A model generated the notes under the pieces. It was given only the letters and a program-made list of their open reading frames with translations, was not told the origin of the DNA and made no database searches. Made by a program: the position numbers and the translations under genes. Positions 16,317 through 25,047 of a stretch of 64,000 nucleotides of DNA are shown in pieces; within the stretch, counting starts at the first letter, position 1; every line of letters starts with the position of its first letter. The DNA is from Streptomyces vilmorinianum (GTDB taxonomy: Bacteria > Actinomycetota > Actinomycetes > Streptomycetales > Streptomycetaceae). The stretch lies in assembly GCF_005517195.1 (NCBI RefSeq), contig NZ_CP040244.1, positions 6,714,001 through 6,778,000 on the forward strand. The letters run 5' to 3'.

Positions 16317-17555
16317 CTAGTGGCCGTCCGGTACCGGCAGGGGGCGTTTCTCGATCGCCGCCGCCATCACCTCGGGGAAGAGGTCCGGGGTGCAGGCGAA
16401 CGCCGGGGCGCCGAGCGCGGCGAGGGCGGCCGCGTGCTCGCGGTCGTAGGCCGGGGCACCCTCGTCGGAGAGCGCGAGCAGGGCCACGAACTGCACGCCG
16501 GAGGCCTTCATCGCCGCGACCCGCTTCAGCATCTCGTCGCGTATCCCCCCTTCGTAGAGGTCGCTGATGAGGACGACGACGGTGTCGGCGGGGCGGGTGA
16601 TCTGCGACTGGCAGTACGCGAGGGCCCGGTTGATGTCGGTGCCGCCGCCGAGCTGGGTGCCGAAGAGCACGTCGACCGGGTCGTCGAGCTGGTCGGTCAG
16701 ATCGACGACCGCCGTGTCGAAGACGACGAGCCGGGTCGCGATCGACCGCATCGAGGCGAGGACCGCGCCGAACACCGACGCGTAGACGACCGAGGCCGCC
16801 ATCGAGCCGGACTGGTCGATGCAGAGGACGACGTCCTTCTTGACCGAGCGGGCGGCCCGGCCGTAGCCGATGAGCCGTTCGGGTACGACCGTGCGGTACT
16901 CGGGCAGGTAGTTCTTGAGGTTCGCGCGGATCGTGCGGTCCCAGTCGATGTCCCGGTGCCGGGGGCGGCTGATCCGGGCCGAGCGGTCGAGCGCGCCGGT
17001 GAGGGTCGCGCGGGTACGGGTGGCCAGGCGGCGCTCGATGTCGTCGACGACCCTGCGCACGACCGCGCGCGCCGTCTCCTTGGTCGTCTCGGGCATGGCC
17101 TTGTCGAGGGAGAGGAGCGTGCCGACGAGATGGACGTCCGCCTCGACGGCCTCCAGCATCTCGGGCTCCAGGAGCAGTGTGGAGAGGCCGAGGCGGTCGA
17201 TGGCGTCGCGCTGCATGACCTGGACGACGGAGCTGGGGAAGTACGTCCTGATGTCGCCGAGCCAGCGGGCGACGGAGGGGGCCGAGGCGCCGAGGCCTGC
17301 CGAGCGCTCGCGCCCGGTGGCGGTGGGGGTGGGGGTGGCCGGGCCGCGTCCGTAGAGCGCGGTCAGGGCCCCGTCCATCGAGGCGTCCGTACCGGCGAGG
17401 GAGCGGCCGGTGCCGTCCGCCTCGCCGCCGCCGAGGACCATGCGCCAGCGCCGCAGCCGCTCGTCCTGCCCGGCTCCGTTCGTCGTTCCGCGCATGGGTC
17501 CGCTCGTGGGTCCGCTCGTGGGTCCGTTCATCGGTCCGTTCATCGGTCCGTTCAT
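16317..17555 (-). CDS. VWA-domain protein (CoxE/YehP-like) of MoxR system
   Basis: 412-residue protein. The C-terminal half is a von Willebrand A domain with an intact MIDAS: DQSGSMAAS near residue 244, a Thr in GTQLGGGTDINRAL, and ISDLYEGG. The N-terminal half is helical and conserved in CoxE-type partners of MoxR ATPases (DIRTYFPSSVVQVMQRDAIDRLGL). The start ATG overlaps the DUF5682 stop in ATGA (17552-17555). The first 20 codons are 12-bp repeats (MNGP three times, PTSG twice), so a later start at MRGTTNGAGQ is possible. It is last in the AAA+/DUF5682/VWA operon and is probably the adaptor or substrate-binding arm for the ATPase. Confidence 0.85.
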   Translation of the reverse strand: MNGPMNGPMNGPTSGPTSGPMRGTTNGAGQDERLRRWRMVLGGGEADGTGRSLAGTDASMDGALTALYGRGPATPTPTATGRERSAGLGASAPSVARWLGDIRTYFPSSVVQVMQRDAIDRLGLSTLLLEPEMLEAVEADVHLVGTLLSLDKAMPETTKETARAVVRRVVDDIERRLATRTRATLTGALDRSARISRPRHRDIDWDRTIRANLKNYLPEYRTVVPERLIGYGRAARSVKKDVVLCIDQSGSMAASVVYASVFGAVLASMRSIATRLVVFDTAVVDLTDQLDDPVDVLFGTQLGGGTDINRALAYCQSQITRPADTVVVLISDLYEGGIRDEMLKRVAAMKASGVQFVALLALSDEGAPAYDREHAAALAALGAPAFACTPDLFPEVMAAAIEKRPLPVPDGH

Positions 17556-20362
17556 CGGTCCGCCCTTCCCGGCTCGTCGTCTTCCAGGAGCAGCCGCAGC
17601 ACCGGCAGCACTCCGTCGGCCCGCTCCTCGTCGAGGCCCTCGGCGAAGCCGGGTGTTCCGGCCTCGGAACGGGTCGCGGCCGCGGAGGGGCCGCGTGCGA
17701 CCAGTTCGCCCAGGGTGCGGCGCACGCCGGGCTCGTACGCCGAGAACGTGCGGCGCAGCAGGGGCAGTACGTCGGTGAACGCCTCCCCCGTCACACCGGT
17801 CAGCCAGTCGTCGACCAGGCCGAGCAGCCGTTCGTCGTGGACGAGGAGCATGCCTCCTCCCCCGCCGGCGCCGCCGACGAAGCCCTCGATCCAGGCGGCG
17901 GCGTCGGCGGGCGGGGTCCCGGGCGAGAGGGCGAGGCCCATGAGCCGCGCCGCCTCGTCCTCGTCGAGCCGTCCCTCGTCGAGGAGCAGCCGGGCGGCCC
18001 GGCCCCGGATGACTCCCGGCACGCTGTCGCGGGCGGCGAGCCCGCGGAGCACTCCCGTCCAGCGGTCGGTGCGCTCCGCGCTGTCGGGCAGCAGTCCGAG
18101 GGCGGTGTGGACGGCGTCGAGACGGCCGCGCATCTCGGCGGCGGCGTCGGTGTCGAGGCCGGTGCAGGCGGGGGGAAGGCCGACGCAGATCCGGTCGGCG
18201 AGCCCGGCCGCGACCTCGGCGAGCGCGGCCGTGTCGGTGGCGCGTACGTCTCCGTAGCGCAGGGAGCGGGCGAGCGCGGGCAGGGCCTGGGCGAGGTGGC
18301 CGACGTCGGTGTCGAGCGCGGCCCGGTCGGCGAGGGCCGTCATCACGACGGGTAGGGCCTCGCCGAGTCCGGCGAGCAGGCACTGCTCGGCGAGCTCGGT
18401 GACATCGGCGAGTGCGGTGGCCTCCAGGGCGCGGGCCTCGGCCTTGGCGGTGGCGGCGGAGGCGACGGTGGTGCCCCAGACGCCGGCCTCGGCGACCCGG
18501 ACGTGCAGTTCCGGCTCCCAGCGCAGCCGCCAGCTCTCCCGGAAGGTGCCGGTGCTGCCGCGTCCGGCGACGGGTTCGCCCCAGCCGACGGCGAGGAGCC
18601 GCAGTCGGTGCAGCAGCCGGCTGCGGGCGGCGTCGTTCTCCTTGCGCAGGTCGAGCTCCAGCTCCCGCTCCTGAGCCTCGGGCTTGAGGCGCAGGCTCCG
18701 CTGGAGGCGGGCCAGGTCGCGCTGGAGCGGTACGGCGGGGGCGGCGGCGGGAACCTCGCCGAGGACGTCGCCGACGACGAGGCGGTCACGGATGAGGTCG
18801 AGCGGCACGTCGGACCCGTCGCACATCACGGCCCGTACGGCGTCGGTGGTCTCGCCGAGCCCCGCCAGCGGCCGGCCGCGCATCGCCGCGAGGGTCTCCG
18901 CGAGCCGTACGGCCTCGATGACATGGGCGGGGGACACGATCCGGTCCTCCGCGCGCAGGAGGCCCGCGACCTTGGTCATCCAGCGCTCGACCGGCCGGTC
19001 GGGGGCGGCGAAGACATGGCCGTACCAGCCGGGCGCGTCGATACCGGCGCCGTAGCCCGAGCGGCGGGCGAGCCGGCGGTGGGTCCAGGGGACCCACGTC
19101 ATCTCGGTCTTGACCTTCGGCAGGCCCTTGAGCAGGGCGCGGTCGGCCGTGGCGGTCGCCTTGCGGGTCAGCGCGGGCGCATGCCAGGCGCCGCAGACGA
19201 CGGCCACGTCGTCACCGAACTCCTTGCGGGCGGAGCGGAGTTGGAGGCGCATGTACGCCTCGCGGACCAGGTCGCGGGCGTGGCCGCCGTGGCCGTAGGC
19301 CTCGCGCAGGGCACCCATGGCGTCGGCGAGCGCCTCGAACGGAGCCACGGGGTCGGCGGGGGCGTCGGCCCCGCGCACCTCGATCACGTCCTCCCACCAG
19401 CGCTCGGGGTCGTCGTATCCGGCGGCCCGCGCGAGCTCGGCGATCGGGTCGATCCGCAGGCCTCCCTGGCCGGCTTCGCCGTCGCCCCAGGTGGGTTCGG
19501 CGCCGGCGAGGGTGTGCGCGGCGGGGAGGTCGACGAAGCGGACGGCGGCGCCGTGGGCCAGGGCCCAGCGGATGGCCACCCACTCGGGCGAGAACTCCGC
19601 GAACGGCCAGAACGCGGCCCGTCCGGGATCGTCCACGGCGTGGGCCAGCAGCGCGACCGGCGGCCGCATCCCGTCGTCGGCGGCGAGCGCGAGAAGCCCG
19701 TCGGCCTCGGGCGGCCCCTCGATCAGCACGGCCGCGGGCCGCGCCGCGTCGAGCGCCGCGCGCACGGCCCGCGCGGACCCGGGCCCGTGATGCCGCACGC
19801 CAAGGACCAGCGGCGCACCCCGCCCACCGGACACGCGATCCCCTCCGCCCGACCCACGTCGGACTTCCCCGCGCCCGGAGGGCTCGGTGGCCTCTGCGCC
19901 GGCCCGCTCCCCCACCGGCAGGCCACGCCGCACCTCCGCGCGCTCCCCGGGCTCGGCGTGCCCGGCGGGCCCGGCGCCGGTCTGCTCCCCCACCGGCAGG
20001 CCACGCCCCGCCTCCGCGCGCTCCCCGGGCCCGCAGTGCCCGGCGGGCCCGGCGCCGGCCCGCTCCCCCACCGGCAGGCCACGCCCCGCCTCCGCGCGCT
20101 CCCCGGGCCCGCAGTGCCCGGCGGGCCCGGCGGGCCCGGCGCCGGCCTGCTCCCCCACCCCCGAGTCACGCCGCAGCTCCCGGCGCTCGTCGGCCTCTCC
20201 GCCGACCCGCTCCCCCACCGCCGAGCCACGCCGCGCCTCCCCGCGCTCGGCGGTATCGGCGCCGGGCGGAGGCGCCGCGGGTCCTGGGAGGGCGGACGCA
20301 GTGCGGGCGCTCGGGCCCGCCGGGGCCGGAGCCGCCCCCGTCACCGTCGAGGGCGCCGTCAC
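17552..20362 (-). CDS. DUF5682 protein (YehM-like) of MoxR system
   Basis: 936-residue protein. After about 175 low-complexity residues, the conserved part begins LVLGVRHHGPGSARAVRAAL and includes LIEGPPEADGLLALA, FAEFSPEWVAIRWAL, VVCGAWHAPALT and a long helical C-terminal region. The GxRHHGPGS and CGAWHA blocks resemble the TraB/TIKI-like fold often associated with this family; that is an inference from motif look. GTG at 20360-20362 overlaps the MoxR gene stop (GTGA) and its own stop overlaps the VWA start, so all three are tightly coupled. The repetitive N-terminus is strain-specific in appearance. Confidence 0.8.
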   Translation of the reverse strand: MTAPSTVTGAAPAPAGPSARTASALPGPAAPPPGADTAERGEARRGSAVGERVGGEADERRELRRDSGVGEQAGAGPAGPAGHCGPGERAEAGRGLPVGERAGAGPAGHCGPGERAEAGRGLPVGEQTGAGPAGHAEPGERAEVRRGLPVGERAGAEATEPSGRGEVRRGSGGGDRVSGGRGAPLVLGVRHHGPGSARAVRAALDAARPAAVLIEGPPEADGLLALAADDGMRPPVALLAHAVDDPGRAAFWPFAEFSPEWVAIRWALAHGAAVRFVDLPAAHTLAGAEPTWGDGEAGQGGLRIDPIAELARAAGYDDPERWWEDVIEVRGADAPADPVAPFEALADAMGALREAYGHGGHARDLVREAYMRLQLRSARKEFGDDVAVVCGAWHAPALTRKATATADRALLKGLPKVKTEMTWVPWTHRRLARRSGYGAGIDAPGWYGHVFAAPDRPVERWMTKVAGLLRAEDRIVSPAHVIEAVRLAETLAAMRGRPLAGLGETTDAVRAVMCDGSDVPLDLIRDRLVVGDVLGEVPAAAPAVPLQRDLARLQRSLRLKPEAQERELELDLRKENDAARSRLLHRLRLLAVGWGEPVAGRGSTGTFRESWRLRWEPELHVRVAEAGVWGTTVASAATAKAEARALEATALADVTELAEQCLLAGLGEALPVVMTALADRAALDTDVGHLAQALPALARSLRYGDVRATDTAALAEVAAGLADRICVGLPPACTGLDTDAAAEMRGRLDAVHTALGLLPDSAERTDRWTGVLRGLAARDSVPGVIRGRAARLLLDEGRLDEDEAARLMGLALSPGTPPADAAAWIEGFVGGAGGGGGMLLVHDERLLGLVDDWLTGVTGEAFTDVLPLLRRTFSAYEPGVRRTLGELVARGPSAAATRSEAGTPGFAEGLDEERADGVLPVLRLLLEDDEPGRADR
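19860..20275. repeat. 78-bp in-frame tandem repeats in DUF5682 gene
   Basis: Copies of a 78-bp unit start near 19915, 19993 and 20071, with degenerate copies on both sides. Each encodes 26 residues containing GPGERAEAGRGLPVGE. One copy carries an internal 9-bp duplication. The reading frame is kept throughout. Confidence 0.85.
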
Positions 20363-21513
20363 GCGCTCACCTCGCGGCAGGCGCGGTAGAAGTCCTTCCA
20401 GCCGTCTCTCTCCCGGACGACCGTCTCCAGGTACTCCTGCCAGATGACCCGGTCCGCGGCCGGGTCGCGGACGACCGCGCCGAGGATGCCGGCGGCGACG
20501 TCGCCGGGGCGCAGGACGCCGTCGCCGAAGTGGGCGGCGAGGGCGAGGCCGCCGGTGACGACGGAGATGGCCTCGGCCGTCGACAGCGTCCCCGAAGGGG
20601 ACTTGAGCTTGGTGCGGCCGTCCGTCGTGACTCCGTCGCGCAGCTCGCGGAAGACGGTGACGACCCGGCGGATCTCCTCGACGCCCTCCGGCACGGCGGG
20701 CAGGTCGAGCGAGCGGCCGATCTGGTCGACGCGGCGCGCGACGATGTCGACCTCCGCGTCCGGGGTGGCGGGCAGCGGCAGCACGACGGTGTTGAAGCGG
20801 CGGCGCAGCGCGCTGGAGAGGTCGTTGACCCCTCGGTCGCGGTCGTTGGCGGTGGCGATGAGGTTGAAGCCGCGGACGGCCTGCACCTCCTGGCCCAGCT
20901 CCGGCACGGGCAGGGTCTTCTCGGACAGGATCGTGATGAGCGTGTCCTGCACGTCGGCTGGGATGCGGGTGAGCTCCTCGACGCGCGCGGTGAGCCCCTC
21001 GGACATCGCGCGCATGACGGGGCTGGGCACGAGCGCGTCCCTGCTGGGGCCGTGGGCGAGCAGCCGGGCGTAGTTCCAGCCGTACCGGATCGCCTCCTCG
21101 GGCGTCCCGGCCGTGCCCTGGACCAGCAAAGTCGAGTCGCCGCTGACGGCCGCGGCGAGGTGCTCGGAGACCCAGGTCTTGGCGGTGCCGGGGACGCCGA
21201 GCAGCAGCAGCGCCCGGTCGGTGGCGAGCGTGGTGACGGCGACCTCGACGATCCGGCGCGGCCCGACGTACTTCGGTGTGATCACCGTCCCGTCGGGGAG
21301 CGTGCCGCCGAGGAGATAGGTGGCGACGGCCCACGGCGAGAGCTGCCAACGGACGGGCCTCGGCCGGTCGTCGGCGGCGGCGAGCGCCTTGAGCTCGTCC
21401 GCGAAGGCGTGCTCGGCGTGCGGCCGCAGGGCCTCGGCCCCGGTGTCGGCGTCGGCGTCGGCGTCGGCCCCGGCGTCGGACACGTGGCTCGCGATGGTTT
21501 CGGGCACGGTCAT
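20359..21513 (-). CDS. MoxR-family AAA+ ATPase (YehL-like)
   Basis: 384-residue AAA+ ATPase. The Walker A is GVPGTAKT (106-113). The Walker B region is VEELTRIPADVQDTLITILSEK, with the MoxR-type insertion. Sensor 1 is NLIATANDRDRGVNDLSSAL, followed by the arginine-finger region SSALRRRFN. The lid follows with GVLRPGDVAAGILGAV. The N-terminal 50 residues contain an Asp/Ala repeat (ADADADADTG). It resembles the YehL subfamily, which pairs with DUF5682, VWA and SWIM proteins. The ATG at 21511-21513 follows GGAGGGGG. It is the first gene of the minus-strand operon, about 32 nt after a predicted DNA-damage-type start site. Confidence 0.9.
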   Translation of the reverse strand: MTVPETIASHVSDAGADADADADTGAEALRPHAEHAFADELKALAAADDRPRPVRWQLSPWAVATYLLGGTLPDGTVITPKYVGPRRIVEVAVTTLATDRALLLLGVPGTAKTWVSEHLAAAVSGDSTLLVQGTAGTPEEAIRYGWNYARLLAHGPSRDALVPSPVMRAMSEGLTARVEELTRIPADVQDTLITILSEKTLPVPELGQEVQAVRGFNLIATANDRDRGVNDLSSALRRRFNTVVLPLPATPDAEVDIVARRVDQIGRSLDLPAVPEGVEEIRRVVTVFRELRDGVTTDGRTKLKSPSGTLSTAEAISVVTGGLALAAHFGDGVLRPGDVAAGILGAVVRDPAADRVIWQEYLETVVRERDGWKDFYRACREVSA

Positions 21514-21551
21514 GGATCCCCCTCCAGATCGTTCGACCTGATGTGTGACCC

Positions 21552-21574
21552 ACCGTGCACCACGCCACTGACAA
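21552..21574 (-). promoter_or_regulatory. RecA-NDp/PafBC-like promoter for MoxR operon
   Basis: Reading on the minus strand, TTGTCAGTG (21574-21566), 8 bp, then CACGGT (21557-21552). The published actinobacterial motif is tTGTCRGTG-N8-TANNNT. The upstream element is perfect; the -10 differs at one base (CA for TA). Confidence 0.65.
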
Positions 21575-21600
21575 TCGACCGTCGCCGCAGGTCGGACCCG

Positions 21601-21623
21601 TTGTCAGTGGCGCCCCCTACGGT
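21601..21623 (+). promoter_or_regulatory. RecA-NDp/PafBC-like promoter for SWIM operon
   Basis: TTGTCAGTG (21601-21609), 8 bp, TACGGT (21618-21623): a full match to the tTGTCRGTG-N8-TANNNT DNA-damage promoter motif. The expected start site, 7-8 bp downstream, falls on the SWIM gene ATG at 21631, implying a leaderless mRNA. Confidence 0.75.
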
Positions 21624-21630
21624 CGTGGGC

Positions 21631-22980
21631 ATGGACACACAGGGGGTGCGCTGGACGGCGGATCAGGTGCTGGCTCTGGCTCCTGACGACGCCTCACGCA
21701 GAGCGGAAAGCAAGCTCGGCGCGGCCGGGCCGTGGTCCGGTGCCGGCAGCGACGGCGGGGCGGTCTGGGGGCTGTGCCGCGGCAGCGGCAGCACGCCGTA
21801 CCGCACGGTCGTCGACACCACGGGCCCGGCGTACACCTGCAGTTGCCCCAGCCGGAAGTTCCCGTGCAAGCACGCGCTGGGGCTGCTGCTGCTCTGGGCG
21901 TCGGACACGACGGCCGTCGCGGGCACGGACGTTCCGGACTGGGCGGCGCAGTGGCTCGAGGGCAGACGCAAGCGCGCCGAGCAGCAGCAGAGCGAGGCCG
22001 GCCCCGCAGGCCCCGCCGACCCGGCGGCCGCACGCCGCAGGGCGGAGCGCCGGGCGGCCCGGATCACCGCGGGCGCCGAGGAGTTGGAGCAGCGGCTCGC
22101 CGACCTGCTGCGCGGCGGACTGGCCTCGGCCGATCAGTCGGGCTACGGCCTCTGGGAGGAGACCGCGGCCCGCATGGTCGACGCCCAGGCACCGGGGCTC
22201 GCGGGCCGGGTCAGGGAGTTGGGCGCGATACCGGGCTCGGGCCCTGGCTGGCCAGTCCGGCTCCTGGAGGAGTGCGCGCTGACCCATCTCCTCGACCGGG
22301 CCTGGCTCCGCGTCGACCGGCTCCCCGCCCCGCTGGCGGCGACCGTCCGCACCCGGGTGGGCCTGACCACGCCCGCGGAAGGCCCTTCGGTACGGGACCG
22401 CTGGCTGGTCCTCTCCCAGTACGACTCCGCCGACGGCAAGCTGACGACCCGCCGCATCTGGCTCCAGGGCCGGGACACCGGGCGCACGGCGCTGCTCCTC
22501 TCTTTCGGAGCCGCGGGACGCGCGCCCCAACTGGCGCTCCCCGTAGGCGTGGTCGTCGACGCCGCGCTCACCCTCCACACGGGCGCGGGAGCGGTACGGG
22601 CCGAGCTGGGCGAACAGTTCGCGGCCCCGGTCCCGCTCGACGCCCCGCCCCGGGGCGGAACGGTCGGGGACGCGCTCAGCGACTACGGGCGCGCCCTGCA
22701 AGAGGATCCCTGGCTGGACTCCTGGCCGGCGACGCTCTGCGACGTCGTACCGATACCGACGGAGCACGGCTGGCAGCTCGCCGACGCGGCACCGGGCGCG
22801 GGCGGCGGCGAGGCGCTGCCGCTCACCGGTCCCGCGGCCGCCCGGCCGGGGCTGTGGCGGCTCGCCGCGCTCTCCGGGGGCGGGCCCGTGACCGTGTTCG
22901 GGGAGTGCGGGCACCGGGGGTTCACCCCGCTCGCCGCGTGGTCCGCCGACGCCCCCGGCGAGACCGTCCCGCTCCACTGA
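21631..22980 (+). CDS. SWIM zinc-finger protein (YehQ-like)
   Basis: 449-residue protein. The SWIM finger is at residues 70-81 (CSCPSRKFPCKH, the CxC-x6-CxH pattern), a zinc-binding module thought to bind DNA or protein. A conserved N-terminal MDTQGVRWTADQVLALAPD precedes it. The C-terminal 350 residues are helical then beta-rich (LLEECALTHLLDRAWLRVDRLP, DRWLVLSQYDSADGKLTTRRIWLQG) without a recognised domain. The start is ATG at 21631. It is divergent from the MoxR ATPase operon and probably acts in the same system. The DUF5691 gene follows after 37 nt. Confidence 0.88.
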   Translation: MDTQGVRWTADQVLALAPDDASRRAESKLGAAGPWSGAGSDGGAVWGLCRGSGSTPYRTVVDTTGPAYTCSCPSRKFPCKHALGLLLLWASDTTAVAGTDVPDWAAQWLEGRRKRAEQQQSEAGPAGPADPAAARRRAERRAARITAGAEELEQRLADLLRGGLASADQSGYGLWEETAARMVDAQAPGLAGRVRELGAIPGSGPGWPVRLLEECALTHLLDRAWLRVDRLPAPLAATVRTRVGLTTPAEGPSVRDRWLVLSQYDSADGKLTTRRIWLQGRDTGRTALLLSFGAAGRAPQLALPVGVVVDAALTLHTGAGAVRAELGEQFAAPVPLDAPPRGGTVGDALSDYGRALQEDPWLDSWPATLCDVVPIPTEHGWQLADAAPGAGGGEALPLTGPAAARPGLWRLAALSGGGPVTVFGECGHRGFTPLAAWSADAPGETVPLH

Positions 22981-23017
22981 CCCCTCACGACCGAACGACG
23001 CCAGCCTGGAGGCTTCG

Positions 23018-24604
23018 ATGGACGCCTGGGAAGAACTCGTCACCTCGGCGCTGCTCGGCACCGACCGGCGGCCGCCCTCGCTCCCCGGCGCGGCTGCCGG
23101 CGACGCACCCGTCGCGCTGCTCGACGCCGCCGCGCTGCACACCGTACGGCGCAGGGCGGGGCTGCGGCCCGGGCCCGCCGGTGCGGCGCCGGAGCCCGCC
23201 CCCGCGGACGACCGCACGCCCCTGCCCGAAGCCGCCCGCCGCCGTCTCGGTCAGCTTCTCGCGGGTCGCGCCACGCCCGCACCGTCAGGAGGGCGACGCG
23301 GGGCCGCGCCCGACCTCGCCGAGCTGCTCCCGCAGTGGCTCGCCGCCGCCAACGAGCACGGCTACCGGGCGCCCGCCTCCGCGCTGCCCGCCCTCCTCGA
23401 CGCCGCCCGCGCCCGTACCGATCTGCGGCCCCAGGCGCTCGCCCTGGCCGGGCCGCGCGGGTTGTGGCTGGCCCGGCTCAACCCGGACTGGAAGTTCGCC
23501 CTGCGCGGGGCCGCCGGAAGCACCGCGCTCCCCGACACCCGGGACGGCGAGGCGGTATGGGCGCTGTGGGAGGAGGGCCTGTTCGCCGAGCGGGTCGCGC
23601 TGCTCGGCTCCCTCCGGGCCGCGGACCCGGCGGCCGCCCTGGCGCTGCTCCGTTCCACCTGGGCGGCGGAGCGGGCCGAGGACCGGCTGATGTTCCTTGA
23701 CTCCCTGCGGGCCGGACTCTCGGACGCGGACGAGGAGTTCCTGGAGGCGGCGCTGTCCGACCGCAGCCGCAACGTCCGCTCCACCGCGGCCGAACTGCTC
23801 TCCGCGCTGCCCCAGTCGGCGCTCGCGGGGCGGATGGCACGGCGCGCGGAGTCCTGCGTCTCCCTGGACCGTACGGAAGGGGGCGCGACGATCGTCGTCG
23901 AGGCGCCGCACGAGTGCGACGCGGGAATGCAGCGGGACGGACTCATACCCACCCCGCCGACGGGCCGGGGCGAGCGCTCCTGGTGGCTGGGGCAGCTCGT
24001 CGAGTCGGCGCCGCTGTCCTGCTGGCCGGCGCGGTTCGGCGGGCGGTCGCCCGAGGAGATCGTCGCCCTGCCGGTCGCCGACGACTGGCAGGCGGAACTG
24101 CACGCCGCCTGGTGCCGCGCGGCGGTACGGCAGCGGGACGCCGACTGGTCACGGGCCCTGCTCGGCGCCCCGGCCGTCCCGCCGGCGACCGGCCCGGGCA
24201 CCTCGTCCCTCGCGGAACGGGCGAAGCTGCTCTCGACGCTCCCGGACGGGGAACGGGCCCTCTGGGTCGCCTCGTTCATCGCGGCGCACGGTCTGTCGGA
24301 GGCCTTCCAACTCCTCGGCGTCTGCACGGTCCCCTGGGCGGAGCCGCTGGGCAGCGCGGTGATCGACGCCCTGGACATCGCGCGGGAAGCGGGCAGCTAC
24401 CCCTGGAGTTTCAGCGGGGTGATGGGACTCGCGGAGCGCTGCCTGTCCCCGGACGCGGCGGCCCAGCTCGAGTCCCTGACCGCGCTCCCCGCGGAAGCGG
24501 AGGACGCGTCCCCGGGAGCCGGGGGGTACTGGTCCGAGGCGTTCCAGCGTCTGGTGTCGACGCTGCACCTGCGGGCGTCGATGCGAGCGGAGCTGGCGGG
24601 CTGA
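23018..24604 (+). CDS. DUF5691 helical-repeat protein of MoxR/SWIM system
   Basis: 528-residue protein starting MDAWEELVTSALLGTDRRPPS, a conserved opening for DUF5691. The middle is HEAT-like in appearance (FLDSLRAGLSDADEEFLEAAL, DRSRNVRSTAAELLSALPQS). A beta-rich part follows (ESCVSLDRTEGGATIVVEAP) and then helices to the C-terminus. No catalytic motif is evident; a scaffold role is inference. The ATG at 23018 follows CTGGAGG. It lies 37 nt after the SWIM gene, in one operon. Confidence 0.8.
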   Translation: MDAWEELVTSALLGTDRRPPSLPGAAAGDAPVALLDAAALHTVRRRAGLRPGPAGAAPEPAPADDRTPLPEAARRRLGQLLAGRATPAPSGGRRGAAPDLAELLPQWLAAANEHGYRAPASALPALLDAARARTDLRPQALALAGPRGLWLARLNPDWKFALRGAAGSTALPDTRDGEAVWALWEEGLFAERVALLGSLRAADPAAALALLRSTWAAERAEDRLMFLDSLRAGLSDADEEFLEAALSDRSRNVRSTAAELLSALPQSALAGRMARRAESCVSLDRTEGGATIVVEAPHECDAGMQRDGLIPTPPTGRGERSWWLGQLVESAPLSCWPARFGGRSPEEIVALPVADDWQAELHAAWCRAAVRQRDADWSRALLGAPAVPPATGPGTSSLAERAKLLSTLPDGERALWVASFIAAHGLSEAFQLLGVCTVPWAEPLGSAVIDALDIAREAGSYPWSFSGVMGLAERCLSPDAAAQLESLTALPAEAEDASPGAGGYWSEAFQRLVSTLHLRASMRAELAG

Positions 24605-25047
24605 CGTCCCTGGGGCCCACGGCCGGACTGGCCGGTCACCAGATGCCGCCAGCGAACCGGCTACCCGCCATACGGCCGCGCTGTCTTCAGGAGGGCCGGC
24701 ATCTGGTGTCCCCGGCGGTCCGATGGCCCGGCAGCAGGCCTGCCCGCCGTCCCGACGCCCGGCAGTCGTGTGGTCCGGCGTCTGGCGGTCCCGTGATCCA
24801 GCAATCCGGGGTCCGGCGTCCGGCGGTCCGACCCCCGGCGGACTTGTGGTCCGGCGGTCCGAGGTCCGGCAGTCTCGTGTCCAGTGGTCAGGGATCCGGC
24901 AGTCACGGATCCGCGGGTCTCGTGGTCCGATGGCCGGCGGCAAGCCTGCCCGGTGCCCATGGCCCGACGGCCCAATGGCCCGGATGGCCCGGATGGCCCG
25001 GATGGCGGGTCACGACGGGGACGCCCGCCGCACCCCGCTCCGCGGGG
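24605..25047. repeat. Gene-free region of short degenerate repeats
   Basis: About 440 bp between convergent genes, with no convincing ORF. It holds a 12-bp inverted repeat (24637-24648 and 24697-24708), many variants of TCCGGCGGTCCG between about 24710 and 24930, and four 9-bp units of the GGATGGCCC type at 24973-25008. The sequence looks like slippage-generated filler; any terminator function is uncertain. Confidence 0.7.

Noticed and set aside
16317..18383. Long ORF extending the VWA protein to 688 residues
   Set aside because: The upstream part is an Arg/Pro-rich shadow of DUF5682; the ATGA overlap at 17552-17555 gives the natural start.
24637..24708. 12-bp inverted repeat considered as an insertion-sequence end or attachment site
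   Set aside because: No transposase or integrase nearby, no target duplication, and the interior is only 48 bp.
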